Shown piece after piece: positions 26,423 through 35,416 of a stretch of 64,000 nucleotides of DNA (position 1 is the stretch's first letter; every line of letters starts with the position of its first letter). A model generated the notes under the pieces. It did not search any database. It was given only the letters and a program-made list of their open reading frames with translations, and was not told the origin of the DNA. The stretch spans positions 62,001 to 126,000 of the forward strand of contig JBBDYN010000026.1 of the NCBI GenBank assembly GCA_040901465.1, written 5' to 3'. The translations under genes and the position numbers were made by a program. Source of the DNA: JAUSIF01 sp040901465. GTDB taxonomy: Bacteria; Pseudomonadota; Alphaproteobacteria; Rhizobiales; Xanthobacteraceae.

Positions 26423-27121
26423 CTACCATTTCGAACCACCGCCTTTTCGATCGCGCAGGTACGTGAACAATAAACGCGCAGCGATCCAGAGAGCGACGGC
26501 CGCGATCATGACGCGCAAGCTGACGAGGGCGAGCGCTGCTTGTCCGAAGAAATAGATCAGCGAGCTCCAGAAAATCATCCATGCAAGCGCGGCTATCGTC
26601 GAGACCGCGAAGAATTGGCCGAACGGAAATTGCAAAATGCCGGCTGCCGTCGAGGTCAGCGACGCCAGATTGAACTGCCAATACGTCGTGAAGATCGCGC
26701 TCAGTCCGTACTTTCCCAAGCGCTCTTTGGCGCGCTCCAGCGATTCCTTCAATCCGAATGCGACGAACATTCGATACCAGCCGTGCTTCCCGATAAAGAA
26801 GTTGATCGTATAAGCGATCGAAAGTCCGACGACTGCCGTGACCGCGATTTGCGCCACGCGAAACGCATCGTTGCCGGCCAAAATGAGCGCGAGCACGAGC
26901 ACGATGGTGCCCGGAAAGTACCAGCCGACCAGAAGCAGGCCTTCGATGACGGCGCCGACGAATACGGTGAGCAGACCGTAATGGTCGAAGTAATCCTTTG
27001 CGATCGGGATCAGCGTCGCTTCGGGTGGCAGGTCGAGGACGAGCCAAATCGCATATAGCGAGACAAAAATTGCCAGAAGAACAAGCGGCAGGGCAATGAT
27101 CTTTAGGACACGCCGATCCAT
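26423..27121 (-). CDS. DedA-family membrane protein
   Basis: A 232-residue inner-membrane protein of the DedA/VTT superfamily. The core is readable: FVGAVIEGLLLVGWYFPGTIVL (about 54-75) with the conserved E and PG, a GY-like ...FFIGKHGWYR segment, and a re-entrant region ending in helices near 170-215. DedA proteins act in undecaprenyl-phosphate or phospholipid flipping and envelope homeostasis. The arginine pair of the second VTT motif (usually F.R..P..R) is not clear here, so it is a divergent member. Confidence 0.75.
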   Translation of the reverse strand: MDRRVLKIIALPLVLLAIFVSLYAIWLVLDLPPEATLIPIAKDYFDHYGLLTVFVGAVIEGLLLVGWYFPGTIVLVLALILAGNDAFRVAQIAVTAVVGLSIAYTINFFIGKHGWYRMFVAFGLKESLERAKERLGKYGLSAIFTTYWQFNLASLTSTAAGILQFPFGQFFAVSTIAALAWMIFWSSLIYFFGQAALALVSLRVMIAAVALWIAARLLFTYLRDRKGGGSKW

Positions 27122-27254
27122 CGCTTGAAACGAATTCTGTCAATTACGCCCCGCGCCGAGGGCCCCGTTCGCAGCGCAAGTACTGTCTAGCAATAAATCG
27201 AGTCAGAAAAAACGATATTGCGTCCGTGACGCAACCGCTTGTTGCCTCCTTGAG

Positions 27255-27605
27255 TTAACGACCGTGTTTGCGGGCACTTCTCGCGCGGCGAATATTCGGT
27301 GCAATCGGCACTACAACCCGAGCCGCGGAATTTCTCGTACTCTGTTTCTGACTCGCGACCGCGTCGATCGTTGCGGACGAGGCTTCGCTGATTGCGGCGG
27401 TTGTGGTAGCCCCTTCCGGTCCGATCGCGGCGCAAAATCCACGCAACTCCTGGTCCGAAATCGAGTGGACCTGTATTTGAATTTCCAGCTTCGCTATCTC
27501 GAGCAGGCGAGCGGAGTCGTTCCACCCGGATGCTCGCAGAGACGAGATGTGAGCGTTCAGCGACTCGATAAGATTATCGAGCCGTTCGTCCGTGCTCGCT
27601 TTCAT
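27255..27605 (-). CDS. Hypothetical protein, 116 aa, with basic tail
   Basis: Not recognised. ATG 27605 has GGGGGAAAAG just upstream and lies 32 bases inside the end of the isochorismatase gene, so it is translationally linked. Residues 1-50 look like an amphipathic helical pair (ERLDNLIESLNAHISSLRAS, then LLEIAKLEIQIQVHSIS); the last 25 residues are Arg-rich. There is no cysteine cluster or signal peptide. It may be a partner or regulator of the two upstream enzymes. Confidence 0.55.
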   Translation of the reverse strand: MKASTDERLDNLIESLNAHISSLRASGWNDSARLLEIAKLEIQIQVHSISDQELRGFCAAIGPEGATTTAAISEASSATIDAVASQKQSTRNSAARVVVPIAPNIRRARSARKHGR

Positions 27606-28194
27606 TTCTTTTCCCCCGGCTTCTTCCGTAAGACGACGCGGCGATCCACGTGCGGGTTTTGACCACATCGCCGTACGACCCGATAATTTTCGTTACCGTT
27701 CGATGCACTTCCCTTGCTGGGATTTCATCCAACGCGTGGCTCATCGACGCGTCGGCAAGAAACGTAAACTCGTGTCCGCGATGAAAGGCATCGAGCGCCG
27801 TCGCGAGGCACGCGGCTTCGCCCGCAAACCCCGCGAGCACCAAATCACCGGTGTTGTTTCTCATGACTTCGGCGAACGCAGAACTCGCATAACAGGACGG
27901 GCGATTTCGGTCGAAGACCATGTCCATTCGCTTCGGCTCAAATCCTTCGATCCAGGCCGAACGCGAAGTCGCGCTTGAGAACGGAGACCCACTCACCCAG
28001 CGGACAAAGGCGACCGGAAAGCCGGCCGTACGCGCGTGCGCGAGCGCGGCGCGGCAATTGGCGATCGCGTCGATCGCGTCCGGAATTGCCAAAACACGCG
28101 AACTCACGACGCGCTCCTGCTGCATGTCGACCAGCACCAGGGTCGGCAATGACGCCGGATCAACGTATGCCCGCAGTCTTACGACGTTATTCAC
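27574..28194 (-). CDS. Isochorismatase-like cysteine hydrolase
   Basis: A 206-residue isochorismatase-fold protein. The family core is visible: LVLVDMQQE with catalytic D23, and GDLVLAGFAGEAACLATALDAF carrying the nucleophile C129. The usual catalytic lysine position falls in FDRNRPSCYASSAF, where I read Arg/Asn instead of Lys, so it may be altered or inactive. The GTG start at 28194 overlaps the TGA of the GNAT gene (GTGA). Members hydrolyse isochorismate, nicotinamide, carbamoyl compounds and others; no substrate can be assigned. Confidence 0.7.
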   Translation of the reverse strand: MNNVVRLRAYVDPASLPTLVLVDMQQERVVSSRVLAIPDAIDAIANCRAALAHARTAGFPVAFVRWVSGSPFSSATSRSAWIEGFEPKRMDMVFDRNRPSCYASSAFAEVMRNNTGDLVLAGFAGEAACLATALDAFHRGHEFTFLADASMSHALDEIPAREVHRTVTKIIGSYGDVVKTRTWIAASSYGRSRGKRNESEHGRTAR

Positions 28195-29444
28195 GCGCGC
28201 GCCCTCCCTGCGGAAGGCCGCGTCGCCGGGCGCGCCGCCGAGCGTTCGAGAATGCCCGGCGCATGCCAGCGACCTTCCGGTCGAATGGTGACGTAGGGAT
28301 CGGTGCCGATCGAGATCGCGTGCGGCGATCGGCTCACGTCGAGTACGACTTCGACATAGTCGAAATCGGAGAAGACAAATTCTTGCCGACCTTCCAACGG
28401 ATGAAAGCCGAACCGGCGCCAGAATCCTACGAGACGCGATTGTGAATGCGCGTAGAATCGCTGGTAGCCCTTCACGCGGCACAAATCGATGCCGGCTTGA
28501 ACGATCTTGCTGGCGAGTCCCATGTGGCGAAATTCGCGGCGGACGGCGAGCCGTTCGATCTTCGCGAAGTCCGCGAAGAAACGGAGGCGCATGCAGCCGG
28601 CCGGCTCGTCGCCGACGTAACCGAGGAGATGGCTCGCGGCGAAGTCATTACCGTCGAACTCCTCGCGATAGGGGCATTCCTGCTCGCCCATGTAAACGGC
28701 GCTGCGGATTGCCATGGCCTGCATGACGTCGTCGATCGAGTGCGCGACAGTGACGGCGAACTCGCTGCTCGCGCTACGTGCTCGATATCCGTCGTAGGAC
28801 GGCAACTCGTCGGCTGTCGGCTCCGCGCGCTGATACATGTGCAGATGCGGCGCCACAACGCTGCGGAATGTCGCGCCGAGGCGAAAGCCGAGCGCTTCGA
28901 GTATGCGCGTCCCGTCCGGCGTGACGGCGCGCGCGTAAAGATTGGCGTCGCGGTAGAGCGGCGTCCAAACTTTCTCGAGCGCCAAAGGAATGCCGCCGGC
29001 GATCACGCCGCGCGCGTGAACGGCCCAGACGTAAATGCCTGCGGGCTTCTCGTTCTGCTGGGTAATCGCGTTCAGATCGGGGTTCTTCGTATCCAGCGAG
29101 CCGTCGATGAGGCCCTTCATGCCGGCTTCGTTGAGGATCAGGAACGCAAGAAATCCTTCGCCGGCCGGAGAAGTCGCGTCGAACCGGTTTCGGCGCGCGA
29201 TCGCCCAAAACGAATCGGGGTTGTGCGCCATGACCCGCTGGACGACGTCCGACTTCGTCAGGCCGGAAATGTCCTGGCGGGCCCGGGCCATGAGCCCGTC
29301 CATTTCAGTCGCGTTGGGGGTGTATACAACCAGACGTTTAGCCAGCCGCTCGGAATCGAGGCCTGCGAGGGGGTGGCTGACCGCCCGGACCGGCCGGGCC
29401 ACGATTTCAGCGGCACGTACGAGGCGAAGATCGTGCGCTATCAT
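28191..29444 (-). CDS. Tandem GNAT-fold acyltransferase
   Basis: A 417-residue protein with two acyltransferase-like halves. The C-terminal half (about 225-360) is a clear GNAT domain: an R.AVYMGEQECPYREEFDGND opening, AGCMRLRFF, then KIERLAVRREFRHMGLASKIV (acetyl-CoA pyrophosphate loop) and FWRRFGFHPL. The N-terminal half (about 35-190) ends with ILEALGFRLG, also like a GNAT C-terminus. The R-x-VY-EQ-E-D-D pattern recalls the shared fold of LuxI-type signal synthases. ATG 29444 has GGAGCAG spaced correctly; a TTG precedes it. It is divergent from the LysR gene (65 bases). Confidence 0.7.
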   Translation of the reverse strand: MIAHDLRLVRAAEIVARPVRAVSHPLAGLDSERLAKRLVVYTPNATEMDGLMARARQDISGLTKSDVVQRVMAHNPDSFWAIARRNRFDATSPAGEGFLAFLILNEAGMKGLIDGSLDTKNPDLNAITQQNEKPAGIYVWAVHARGVIAGGIPLALEKVWTPLYRDANLYARAVTPDGTRILEALGFRLGATFRSVVAPHLHMYQRAEPTADELPSYDGYRARSASSEFAVTVAHSIDDVMQAMAIRSAVYMGEQECPYREEFDGNDFAASHLLGYVGDEPAGCMRLRFFADFAKIERLAVRREFRHMGLASKIVQAGIDLCRVKGYQRFYAHSQSRLVGFWRRFGFHPLEGRQEFVFSDFDYVEVVLDVSRSPHAISIGTDPYVTIRPEGRWHAPGILERSAARPATRPSAGRARA

Positions 29445-29509
29445 CAACTGCTCCCACGCTACTGTTTCTGCTATACCGGCTAAGCTTAGGCCGAGGTTGG
29501 GGGAACCGT

Positions 29510-30559
29510 ATGCGTTCGGCAGCGCAAAGGGGTGTTCCGCTAGAGGAACAGCTAGAGGCGCATCTCAGCGGGCGAACGCTCGACTGGGACAGCATCCGAA
29601 TTTATCTGGAGGTAGCGCGGCACGGCAGCTTCCGGTCGGCGGCCGAGCGGCTGGGTTTATCTATCAACGTGCTGCGCCGGCGGATCGAGGAGCTCGAGCA
29701 TCATCTCTCTGCCACGCTATTGACCCGGCACGTCGACGGCGTGCGCATGACAATCGAGGGGCAGCACATCCTCGCCGCCGCTGAGAAAATGGAAGCCGCG
29801 TCCTACGGAATTCTTCGCGCGCGCGACCGGGCGCTTCCAGAGGTCGCCGGTGAAGTCAAATTGGCGGTCACCGAAGGGATCGGAACCTTCTGGTTGGCGC
29901 CGAGGCTCGTCGCGTTTCAGCGCGCGCACCCGCAGCTACTGGTAGACCTGAACTGCGCCATGCGCTCGGCGGACGTGCTGCGGCTCGAAGCCGATGCAGC
30001 GGTACAACTCACAAAGCCGACCGCTCCCGATCTCAAAATCGTCAAGCTTGGGCGATTGCATTCGATGCCGTTCGCGTCGCCCTCCTACATCGACACGTAC
30101 GGCGTACCGAAAACGCGCGAAGACTTCCTCAATCATCGCGTAGTCATGCAATTTGCCGATCAGACGTCGACGAAGGAACTATTCGAGCAGACATTCCCGG
30201 GCGTTCCACAGGCCGGATTTGTCGCCATGCGCACGAACGTCAGCACGGCACATGTGTGGGCGGTCGCCAAGGGCGCCGGGATCGGCTGGGTGCCGACTTA
30301 CGTGCATGCGATCGGCGGCTTGATGGTCCCAATCGATGTGGACATCCGATTCCACTTCGACATTTGGCTGACGTATCATTCCGACGCGGGACGAATTCCG
30401 CGCGTCCGGCGCATGATCGATTGGATTATCGCGTCGTTCGATTCGCGGGAATTCCCGTGGTTCCGCGATGAATTCATCCATCCAAAAGATCTTCCGAAGG
30501 AATATCGTGGCGAGCCGCTGGTCAATCTGTTCGCCGGCTTCGCATGGCCGACGCCCTAG
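29510..30559 (+). CDS. LysR-family transcriptional regulator
   Basis: A 349-residue LTTR. The HTH lies at about 28-85 (YLEVARHGSFRSAAERLGLS...RRRIEELEHHL), preceded by a longer than usual N-terminal arm. The effector domain follows (EVKLAVTEGIGTFWLAPRLVAF). LysR genes commonly control the divergent neighbour, here the GNAT/isochorismatase operon, from the shared 65-base gap. GGGGGAACC sits just before ATG 29510. The C-terminal 45 residues extend past the usual family end (EFPWFRDEFIHP onward). Confidence 0.9.
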   Translation: MRSAAQRGVPLEEQLEAHLSGRTLDWDSIRIYLEVARHGSFRSAAERLGLSINVLRRRIEELEHHLSATLLTRHVDGVRMTIEGQHILAAAEKMEAASYGILRARDRALPEVAGEVKLAVTEGIGTFWLAPRLVAFQRAHPQLLVDLNCAMRSADVLRLEADAAVQLTKPTAPDLKIVKLGRLHSMPFASPSYIDTYGVPKTREDFLNHRVVMQFADQTSTKELFEQTFPGVPQAGFVAMRTNVSTAHVWAVAKGAGIGWVPTYVHAIGGLMVPIDVDIRFHFDIWLTYHSDAGRIPRVRRMIDWIIASFDSREFPWFRDEFIHPKDLPKEYRGEPLVNLFAGFAWPTP

Positions 30560-30712
30560 GGACATTACGCACGGTTGTTAAACTTCAACCGGAACTTTGA
30601 CGCAATTCATGTCTGCTGAAAAGATGCATAGCGCCGCAAACCGATACTCGCCTACGTCGACGAGCATGCCCACTTCAACTCCTCATCCCCACGCAAAGCT
30701 CAGAGTCGGAAA

Positions 30713-31126
30713 ATGAAAAAGACCATGAAGACACAGAACGCAAAGCAGCCAAACGCGAAGTCACCGAATCTTGTCGACGTGGAAGTGGGCAAACGCATCC
30801 GCACGCGGCGCCTCGCCAAGGGCATCTCGCAGACGGCGCTCGGCCGCCCCCTCGGCGTCACCTTTCAGCAGGTGCAGAAATACGAGAAGGGCGTGAACCG
30901 TGTGGGCGCTGGACGGCTGCAACAGATCGCCGAGTTCCTCGACGTGCCGGTCTCGTTCTTCTTCGGCACGACCGATGGGGATTCGCGCGACACCAAGACC
31001 ATGATGGGTTTCATTGACACGGCGCACGCGGTCCGCTTGATGCGGGCTTATTCGCGCCTGGAAAACCGGAAGGTGCAATACGCTGTCGTTGACCTCGTCG
31101 AGCGCATAGCGGAACGCAAGAAATAA
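30713..31126 (+). CDS. XRE-family regulator (rhizobial PraR-like)
   Basis: A 137-residue cytosolic DNA-binding protein. The Cro/C1 HTH lies at about 25-82 (VGKRIRTRRLAKGISQTALG...VTFQQVQKYEKGVNRVGAGRLQQIAEFLDVPVSFFF). The FQQVQKYEKG.NR segment is diagnostic of the rhizobial XRE group containing PraR, which governs quorum sensing and biofilm in Rhizobium. The N-terminal 20 residues are Lys/Asn-rich. It is convergent with ialB. The regulated targets are unknown. Confidence 0.85.
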   Translation: MKKTMKTQNAKQPNAKSPNLVDVEVGKRIRTRRLAKGISQTALGRPLGVTFQQVQKYEKGVNRVGAGRLQQIAEFLDVPVSFFFGTTDGDSRDTKTMMGFIDTAHAVRLMRAYSRLENRKVQYAVVDLVERIAERKK

Positions 31127-31153
31127 AAACGGCACGCGAATTCGGCGCGCCGT
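31125..31153 (-). terminator. Rho-independent terminator for the IalB gene
   Basis: On the minus strand a GC-rich stem (ACGGC/GCCGT outer pairs at 31129-31133 and 31149-31153, with an inner extension after one mismatch) is followed by TTTTTA. The plus-strand stop of the XRE gene lies at its edge. Confidence 0.65.
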
Positions 31154-31172
31154 TCGTTCCCGGCCGGACCAG

Positions 31173-31865
31173 TTACTTCTTCTGGCCTTCCAGCTTCTTC
31201 AGGACTTCGTCGGCCTGCTTCTGCATGCCTTCGCGCAGCTTACGCTGCTGTTCCTCGACCTCCTTCGGGTCGACCGGAGGACCGTCGTAAGCCTTGATGA
31301 AGTCCTTGAGCACCAGCGTGAAGTTCACCGTGCGCCCGCCCTGATTGATGGCCTGGACGGTGAGCGCCTGGCCCTTCTTCATGATGTCGACGAACTTCGC
31401 GTCGATGTCCATGTCGCCGTAGCAGGCGTTCGGGAAGCAAATCGAATAGCGGGCCGGCAGCGGCTCGTTCTTGTCGATCACGACGCGCATGCCGGGCTGC
31501 AGCTGCATGCCGGGCGGCACGGCGATGATGAATTGCTTCTTGGGTTCGCCTTCGACTTCGCGCACGGCGACCGAAGCAAGGAATTGTCCGGTCTCGGCGC
31601 GGATGTCCTGCGCCACGAGGCAGACTTCCTTGTTCGCCTGCGGATCCTTGTTGCAGATTTTGGTCCAGGGCGAAGGAATGGCGACCGCCTGCTGCGGCGG
31701 CGGCTCGGCAGGCTGGCTCTTGGCCGCAGGGGCAGCCTTTTGCGCGGGTGCCGGCGCGCCCTTGTCTTTTGCCTGCGCGAGCGCCTCGGTGCTGAGCCCT
31801 GCCGCGAGCAATGCGGCCATGAAAACGGCCGTGCAGGTCAGCGCGATGGACGTGCGAAACTTCAT
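31173..31865 (-). CDS. ialB: IalB-family (invasion-associated locus B) secreted protein
   Basis: A 230-residue periplasmic protein. From ATG 31865 (GGGGGAT upstream) it has a Sec signal peptide ending ALAQ at about residue 31, then an Ala/Pro/Lys-rich linker and the IalB domain with paired cysteines (ICNKD...CLVAQ, and ICFPNACYGD). Conserved GM.L.PGMRVVIDK and QGGRTVNF strands are visible. The family was named from Bartonella invasion work but is universal in Rhizobiales and probably structural or adhesive. The C-terminal 45 residues form a charged helix. Confidence 0.9.
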   Translation of the reverse strand: MKFRTSIALTCTAVFMAALLAAGLSTEALAQAKDKGAPAPAQKAAPAAKSQPAEPPPQQAVAIPSPWTKICNKDPQANKEVCLVAQDIRAETGQFLASVAVREVEGEPKKQFIIAVPPGMQLQPGMRVVIDKNEPLPARYSICFPNACYGDMDIDAKFVDIMKKGQALTVQAINQGGRTVNFTLVLKDFIKAYDGPPVDPKEVEEQQRKLREGMQKQADEVLKKLEGQKK

Positions 31866-32099
31866 GCCAAATCCCCCGTGATACAGTTTGTTGCGGAACC
31901 GGCACGCCCCCACGCGCCGGTTGAGACCAATGTCAAAACATTCGCGATTTGCGTGACCAGTCAGCGTCAATTGAGGCAAGACCGAGGCGCAGAGCCTGCT
32001 TCGCGCTGCGCCATGTTATCGTCGGGAGGAAGTTACCACCTGATTCTCCGAGGTCCAGAGGGACCGGAGGCCGCAACGCAAGCGAGAGCGCAAGACGCG

Positions 32100-33908
32100 A
32101 TGACGGACTCTCTGCCCTACTCCCGTCCTTTGCTCGCGGCGCTGGCAGTTCTTGCGCTTGCGGCCGTATCGGCGACCGCGGCCGAGCCGCAACACGCGAT
32201 CGCGATGCACGGCGAACCCGCGTATCCAGCTGGATTCACGCATTTCCGCTATGCCAATCCGGACGCACCAAAGGGCGGGCGGCTGACGCAAGGGATCGTC
32301 GGCAGCTTCGATAGCCTCAATCCCCTGATCGTACGCGGCAACGCGTTTCAGCAGGTGCGCGGCTACGTGATCGAAAGCCTGCTTGCGCGCGGGCTCGACG
32401 AGCCATTCACGCTCTACGGCCTGCTCGCCGAACGCGTCGAAACCGATGATGAGCGCACGTATGTGACATTCCATCTCGATGCGCGCGCGCACTTTTCGGA
32501 TGGACAACCGGTCACCGCAGAGGACGTTCTGTTTTCCTGGCAATTGCTGCGGGACAAGGGGCGTCCCAACCATCGCGCCTATTACTCGAAGGTGACGAGT
32601 GCGGAAAAAATCGGCAAGCGCGCGGTGCGGTTCGACTTCGGCAAGGAGCGCGACCGCGAATTGCCGTTAATCCTCGGGCTGATGCCGATCTTGCCGCGGC
32701 ACGCAATCAATCCGGAAAAATTCGACGAGACGACATTTGCGCCGCCCATGGGCAGCGGTCCTTATAAGGTCGCAGAAGTGCGGCCGGCCGAGAGCGTGCT
32801 CTTGCAGCGCGACCCGGACTATTGGGGCCGCGATCTGGCGGCGACGCGCGGCTACTACAATTTCGACGAGCTGCGCTTCGATTTCTTCCGCGACGCCAAT
32901 ACCTGGTTCGAGGCGTTCAAGCGCGGGCTCTACGACGTGCGTTTCGAAAAGGATCCCGGCCGCTGGGCGACGCAATACGATTTCCCCGCCGCAAGGCAAC
33001 GCGGGCTGGTACGTGAAGGGATCAAGAGCGGCCAGCCGCAGCCGTTTCAGGTTCTCGTCTTCAACACCCGCCGACCGCCCTTTGCCGATGTGCGCGTCCG
33101 CGAAGCGTTGATCGAATTGTTCGACTTCGAATGGGCAAACGCAAAACTGTTCCACGGCGCTTACCGGCGTAGCGCGAGCTTCTTCGAAGGCTCCGAACTC
33201 TCGGCGCGCGGCCGGCCGGCCGACGCGCGCGAAAGCGCCCTGCTCGCGCCGTTCAAGGATGCCGTGCGCACCGACGTGTTGGAGGGCAAATATCTGCCGC
33301 CGGTTTCGGACGGCTCCGGCCGCGACCGGGCGCGGCTCAAGCATGCGCTCGATCTCCTTGCCGCGGCCGGTTTCGCAATTCGTGGCGGAAGGATCGCCAA
33401 CGCCTGGGGCGAGGCGCTTTCTTTCGAAATCATGGTAGCGACCAAGGACGACGAGCGGCTCGCGCTGGCCTATGATGGTATGTTGCGGCGTGCAGGCGTC
33501 GCCGCGCAAATTCGCTTTGTTGACGGCGCGCAATACGAGCGCCGCCGGCAAAGCTACGATTTCGACATGATGCCCTATACGTGGGACCAGTCGCTGTCGC
33601 CCGGCAACGAGCAGGCATTCTATTTCGGCGCCGAGGCCGCCGACGTGCCCGGTACCCGCAATTACATGGGTGCGAAGAATCCGGCGATCGATGCGATGAT
33701 CGCGGCATTGCTCGCCGCGCGGGAGCGCGAGGATTTTGTCGCCGCGGTGCGGGCGCTCGATCGCGTGCTGATCTCGGGACTGTACGTGCTGCCGTTGTTC
33801 CATCTGCCGGAGGATTGGGTCGCGCGTTGGCCGGAGATCGAGCGGCCGAGCGAGCTTTCGCTGTACGGTTCGCCGATCGAAACCTGGTGGCGGAGAGTCA
33901 AGCAATGA
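32100..33908 (+). CDS. Extracellular solute-binding protein, family 5 (YejA-like)
   Basis: A 602-residue periplasmic substrate-binding protein. The signal peptide spans 1-28 (LLAALAVLALAAVSATAA). The SBP_bac_5 fold follows: RYANPDAPKGGRLTQG, then GSFDSLNPL, FHLDARAHFSDG.PVTAEDV and GSGPYKV. The AMHG.PAYP and RYANPDAPKGG openings place it with YejA, the microcin C / oligopeptide binding proteins. No permease or ATPase gene is adjacent. Its stop overlaps the next start (ATGA). Confidence 0.9.
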   Translation: MTDSLPYSRPLLAALAVLALAAVSATAAEPQHAIAMHGEPAYPAGFTHFRYANPDAPKGGRLTQGIVGSFDSLNPLIVRGNAFQQVRGYVIESLLARGLDEPFTLYGLLAERVETDDERTYVTFHLDARAHFSDGQPVTAEDVLFSWQLLRDKGRPNHRAYYSKVTSAEKIGKRAVRFDFGKERDRELPLILGLMPILPRHAINPEKFDETTFAPPMGSGPYKVAEVRPAESVLLQRDPDYWGRDLAATRGYYNFDELRFDFFRDANTWFEAFKRGLYDVRFEKDPGRWATQYDFPAARQRGLVREGIKSGQPQPFQVLVFNTRRPPFADVRVREALIELFDFEWANAKLFHGAYRRSASFFEGSELSARGRPADARESALLAPFKDAVRTDVLEGKYLPPVSDGSGRDRARLKHALDLLAAAGFAIRGGRIANAWGEALSFEIMVATKDDERLALAYDGMLRRAGVAAQIRFVDGAQYERRRQSYDFDMMPYTWDQSLSPGNEQAFYFGAEAADVPGTRNYMGAKNPAIDAMIAALLAAREREDFVAAVRALDRVLISGLYVLPLFHLPEDWVARWPEIERPSELSLYGSPIETWWRRVKQ

Positions 33909-35416
33909 ACGCCGGTCCGCCGCCTGCTGACGATCTTGCAACAGGCGTGTCGCTCGATGCGTTGTTCCGCTCGAACGCTCTGAACCGTCCGAGCGCAATT
34001 GCGGTCGTCGATCCCGCCGACCGCGCCCGCTACACTGACGGCGCGCCACGCCGGCTGACTTATGCCGAGGCCGATGCGGAGGTCGACCGTCTGGCGCATC
34101 GTCTGCAATCATTCGCGCTGCCGCCCGGGAGCGTGGTCGCAATTCAGCTGCCGAACCTGGTTGAAGCCGTTATCTCTCTGCTTGCGATCTTGCGTGCGGG
34201 TTTGACCGCGGTGCCGGTGCCGATGGCGTGGCGACGCTCCGACCTCGTGGCGGCGCTTGGCAAGATCGAGCCGAAGGCGCTCGTGACGCTCGCGCGCTTC
34301 GGCGACGAGCGCCCGGCCGAGGTGATGTGCGAGGCGGCGGTCGAACTGTTCCATTTGAGTTTCCCCTGCGTATTCGGAACGCAAGTGCCCGATGGGATGA
34401 TCGCACTCGACCGCGACGACGGCGGAACCGAAACGCAAGCCGCTCTCCGGCCCACGTCCATTAGCGCCGATGCCGTTGCCATCGCGACGTTCGATGCTGC
34501 GGCGGATGGTTTCTTCGCCTGTGGCCGCGGACATTCGCAATGGCTGGCGGTCGGTCTTGCGACACTGCTCGAAGTCAAGATTGAATCGGGCGACACTATT
34601 GCCACGACGATTCCGCCGAATTCGCTCGCCGGCATTGGCACAGCGCTGGTGCCCTGGCTTCTGTCCGGCGGCATGCTGGAGCTTCGCGATGGCTTTTCAC
34701 CGGGCGCGAGCGTGCCGGGCGATGCCAAGAAGCGAACGCATCTAGTCGCACCAGCCGCGGCGATCGGCGAGATCGCCCGGGGCGGCGGTGCACCGCTTGC
34801 TTCGTGCGTTGCGGTGCATCGCGGGCAGCACGCGCGGACGTACGATTTTTCGTCGCTTCCATGCGAACGCATCGTCGATTTCTTTACGTTCGGCGAACTC
34901 GGCGCGGTCGCGCTGCGGCGCGAGGACCGTCGCCCGCCCTGGCTGGTCCCTCTTGGGCCGATCTCAGCGCCGTCGGTCGCTGGAGGCGCACCGGTCGTGA
35001 TCGAGACGCGGATCAGCGACGGTGAGTTATTGCTGCGCGGTCCCATGGTCCCGCGCGGGCCGTTTCGGATTGGCGCACGCGCGCCGCGGCTGGCGGGTGA
35101 CGCGAGCGGATTTGTGCATACCGGCTATGCTTGTCGCGCGGACGGCAACGGCGGGCTCATCGTCGGAGCAGGTCCGGCAAGGGTTGTTACGATCGGCGGT
35201 TTACGGTTTGGACTCGATGATCTCAGTTCCCGCATTGCGAACTGCGCCTGCGAGGCTAAGATCGAGACGATCGGGGATGCCCTCCTCGGTGAGCGGCTTC
35301 GCATAGAAGTGGATGATCCGGCGGCCGTTGCCGCCGCATTGCAGGCCGCGGGGCATTCGCGGCTGGTGGTCGAGGCACTGAAGCCCGCCATGACAAGGCG
35401 ACGCGCCACCGGTTGA
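33905..35416 (+). CDS. Degenerate adenylate-forming (acyl-CoA synthetase-like) protein
   Basis: A 503-residue ANL-superfamily relative. The N-terminal half fits AMP-binding enzymes: LTYAEADAEVDRLAHRLQS, then GSVVAIQLPN.VEAVISLLAILRAGLTAVPVP, then FGELGAVALRRED. The ATP-binding A3 motif (normally T/S-S/G-GTTG-P-K) is absent; at that place I read TFDAAADGFFACGRGHSQW. The C-terminal domain is short and its catalytic lysine is not identifiable. It may bind an acyl or peptide ligand without adenylating it. It is translationally coupled to the solute-binding protein upstream and to a DsbA-like gene downstream (ATGA at both junctions). Confidence 0.7.
   Translation: MNAGPPPADDLATGVSLDALFRSNALNRPSAIAVVDPADRARYTDGAPRRLTYAEADAEVDRLAHRLQSFALPPGSVVAIQLPNLVEAVISLLAILRAGLTAVPVPMAWRRSDLVAALGKIEPKALVTLARFGDERPAEVMCEAAVELFHLSFPCVFGTQVPDGMIALDRDDGGTETQAALRPTSISADAVAIATFDAAADGFFACGRGHSQWLAVGLATLLEVKIESGDTIATTIPPNSLAGIGTALVPWLLSGGMLELRDGFSPGASVPGDAKKRTHLVAPAAAIGEIARGGGAPLASCVAVHRGQHARTYDFSSLPCERIVDFFTFGELGAVALRREDRRPPWLVPLGPISAPSVAGGAPVVIETRISDGELLLRGPMVPRGPFRIGARAPRLAGDASGFVHTGYACRADGNGGLIVGAGPARVVTIGGLRFGLDDLSSRIANCACEAKIETIGDALLGERLRIEVDDPAAVAAALQAAGHSRLVVEALKPAMTRRRATG

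Noticed and set aside
27121..27141. TTGACA-like box just before the DedA gene
   Set aside because: The -10 would fall inside the coding sequence.
31897..31936. TTGACA (31936-31931, minus) and an AACCGGC/GCCGGTT hairpin before ialB as a promoter
   Set aside because: The -35 is perfect but the expected -10 position reads GTGGGG; not enough to call.
31533..32099. Upstream extension of the family 5 solute-binding protein
   Set aside because: It is antisense to ialB; the signal peptide starts at ATG 32100.
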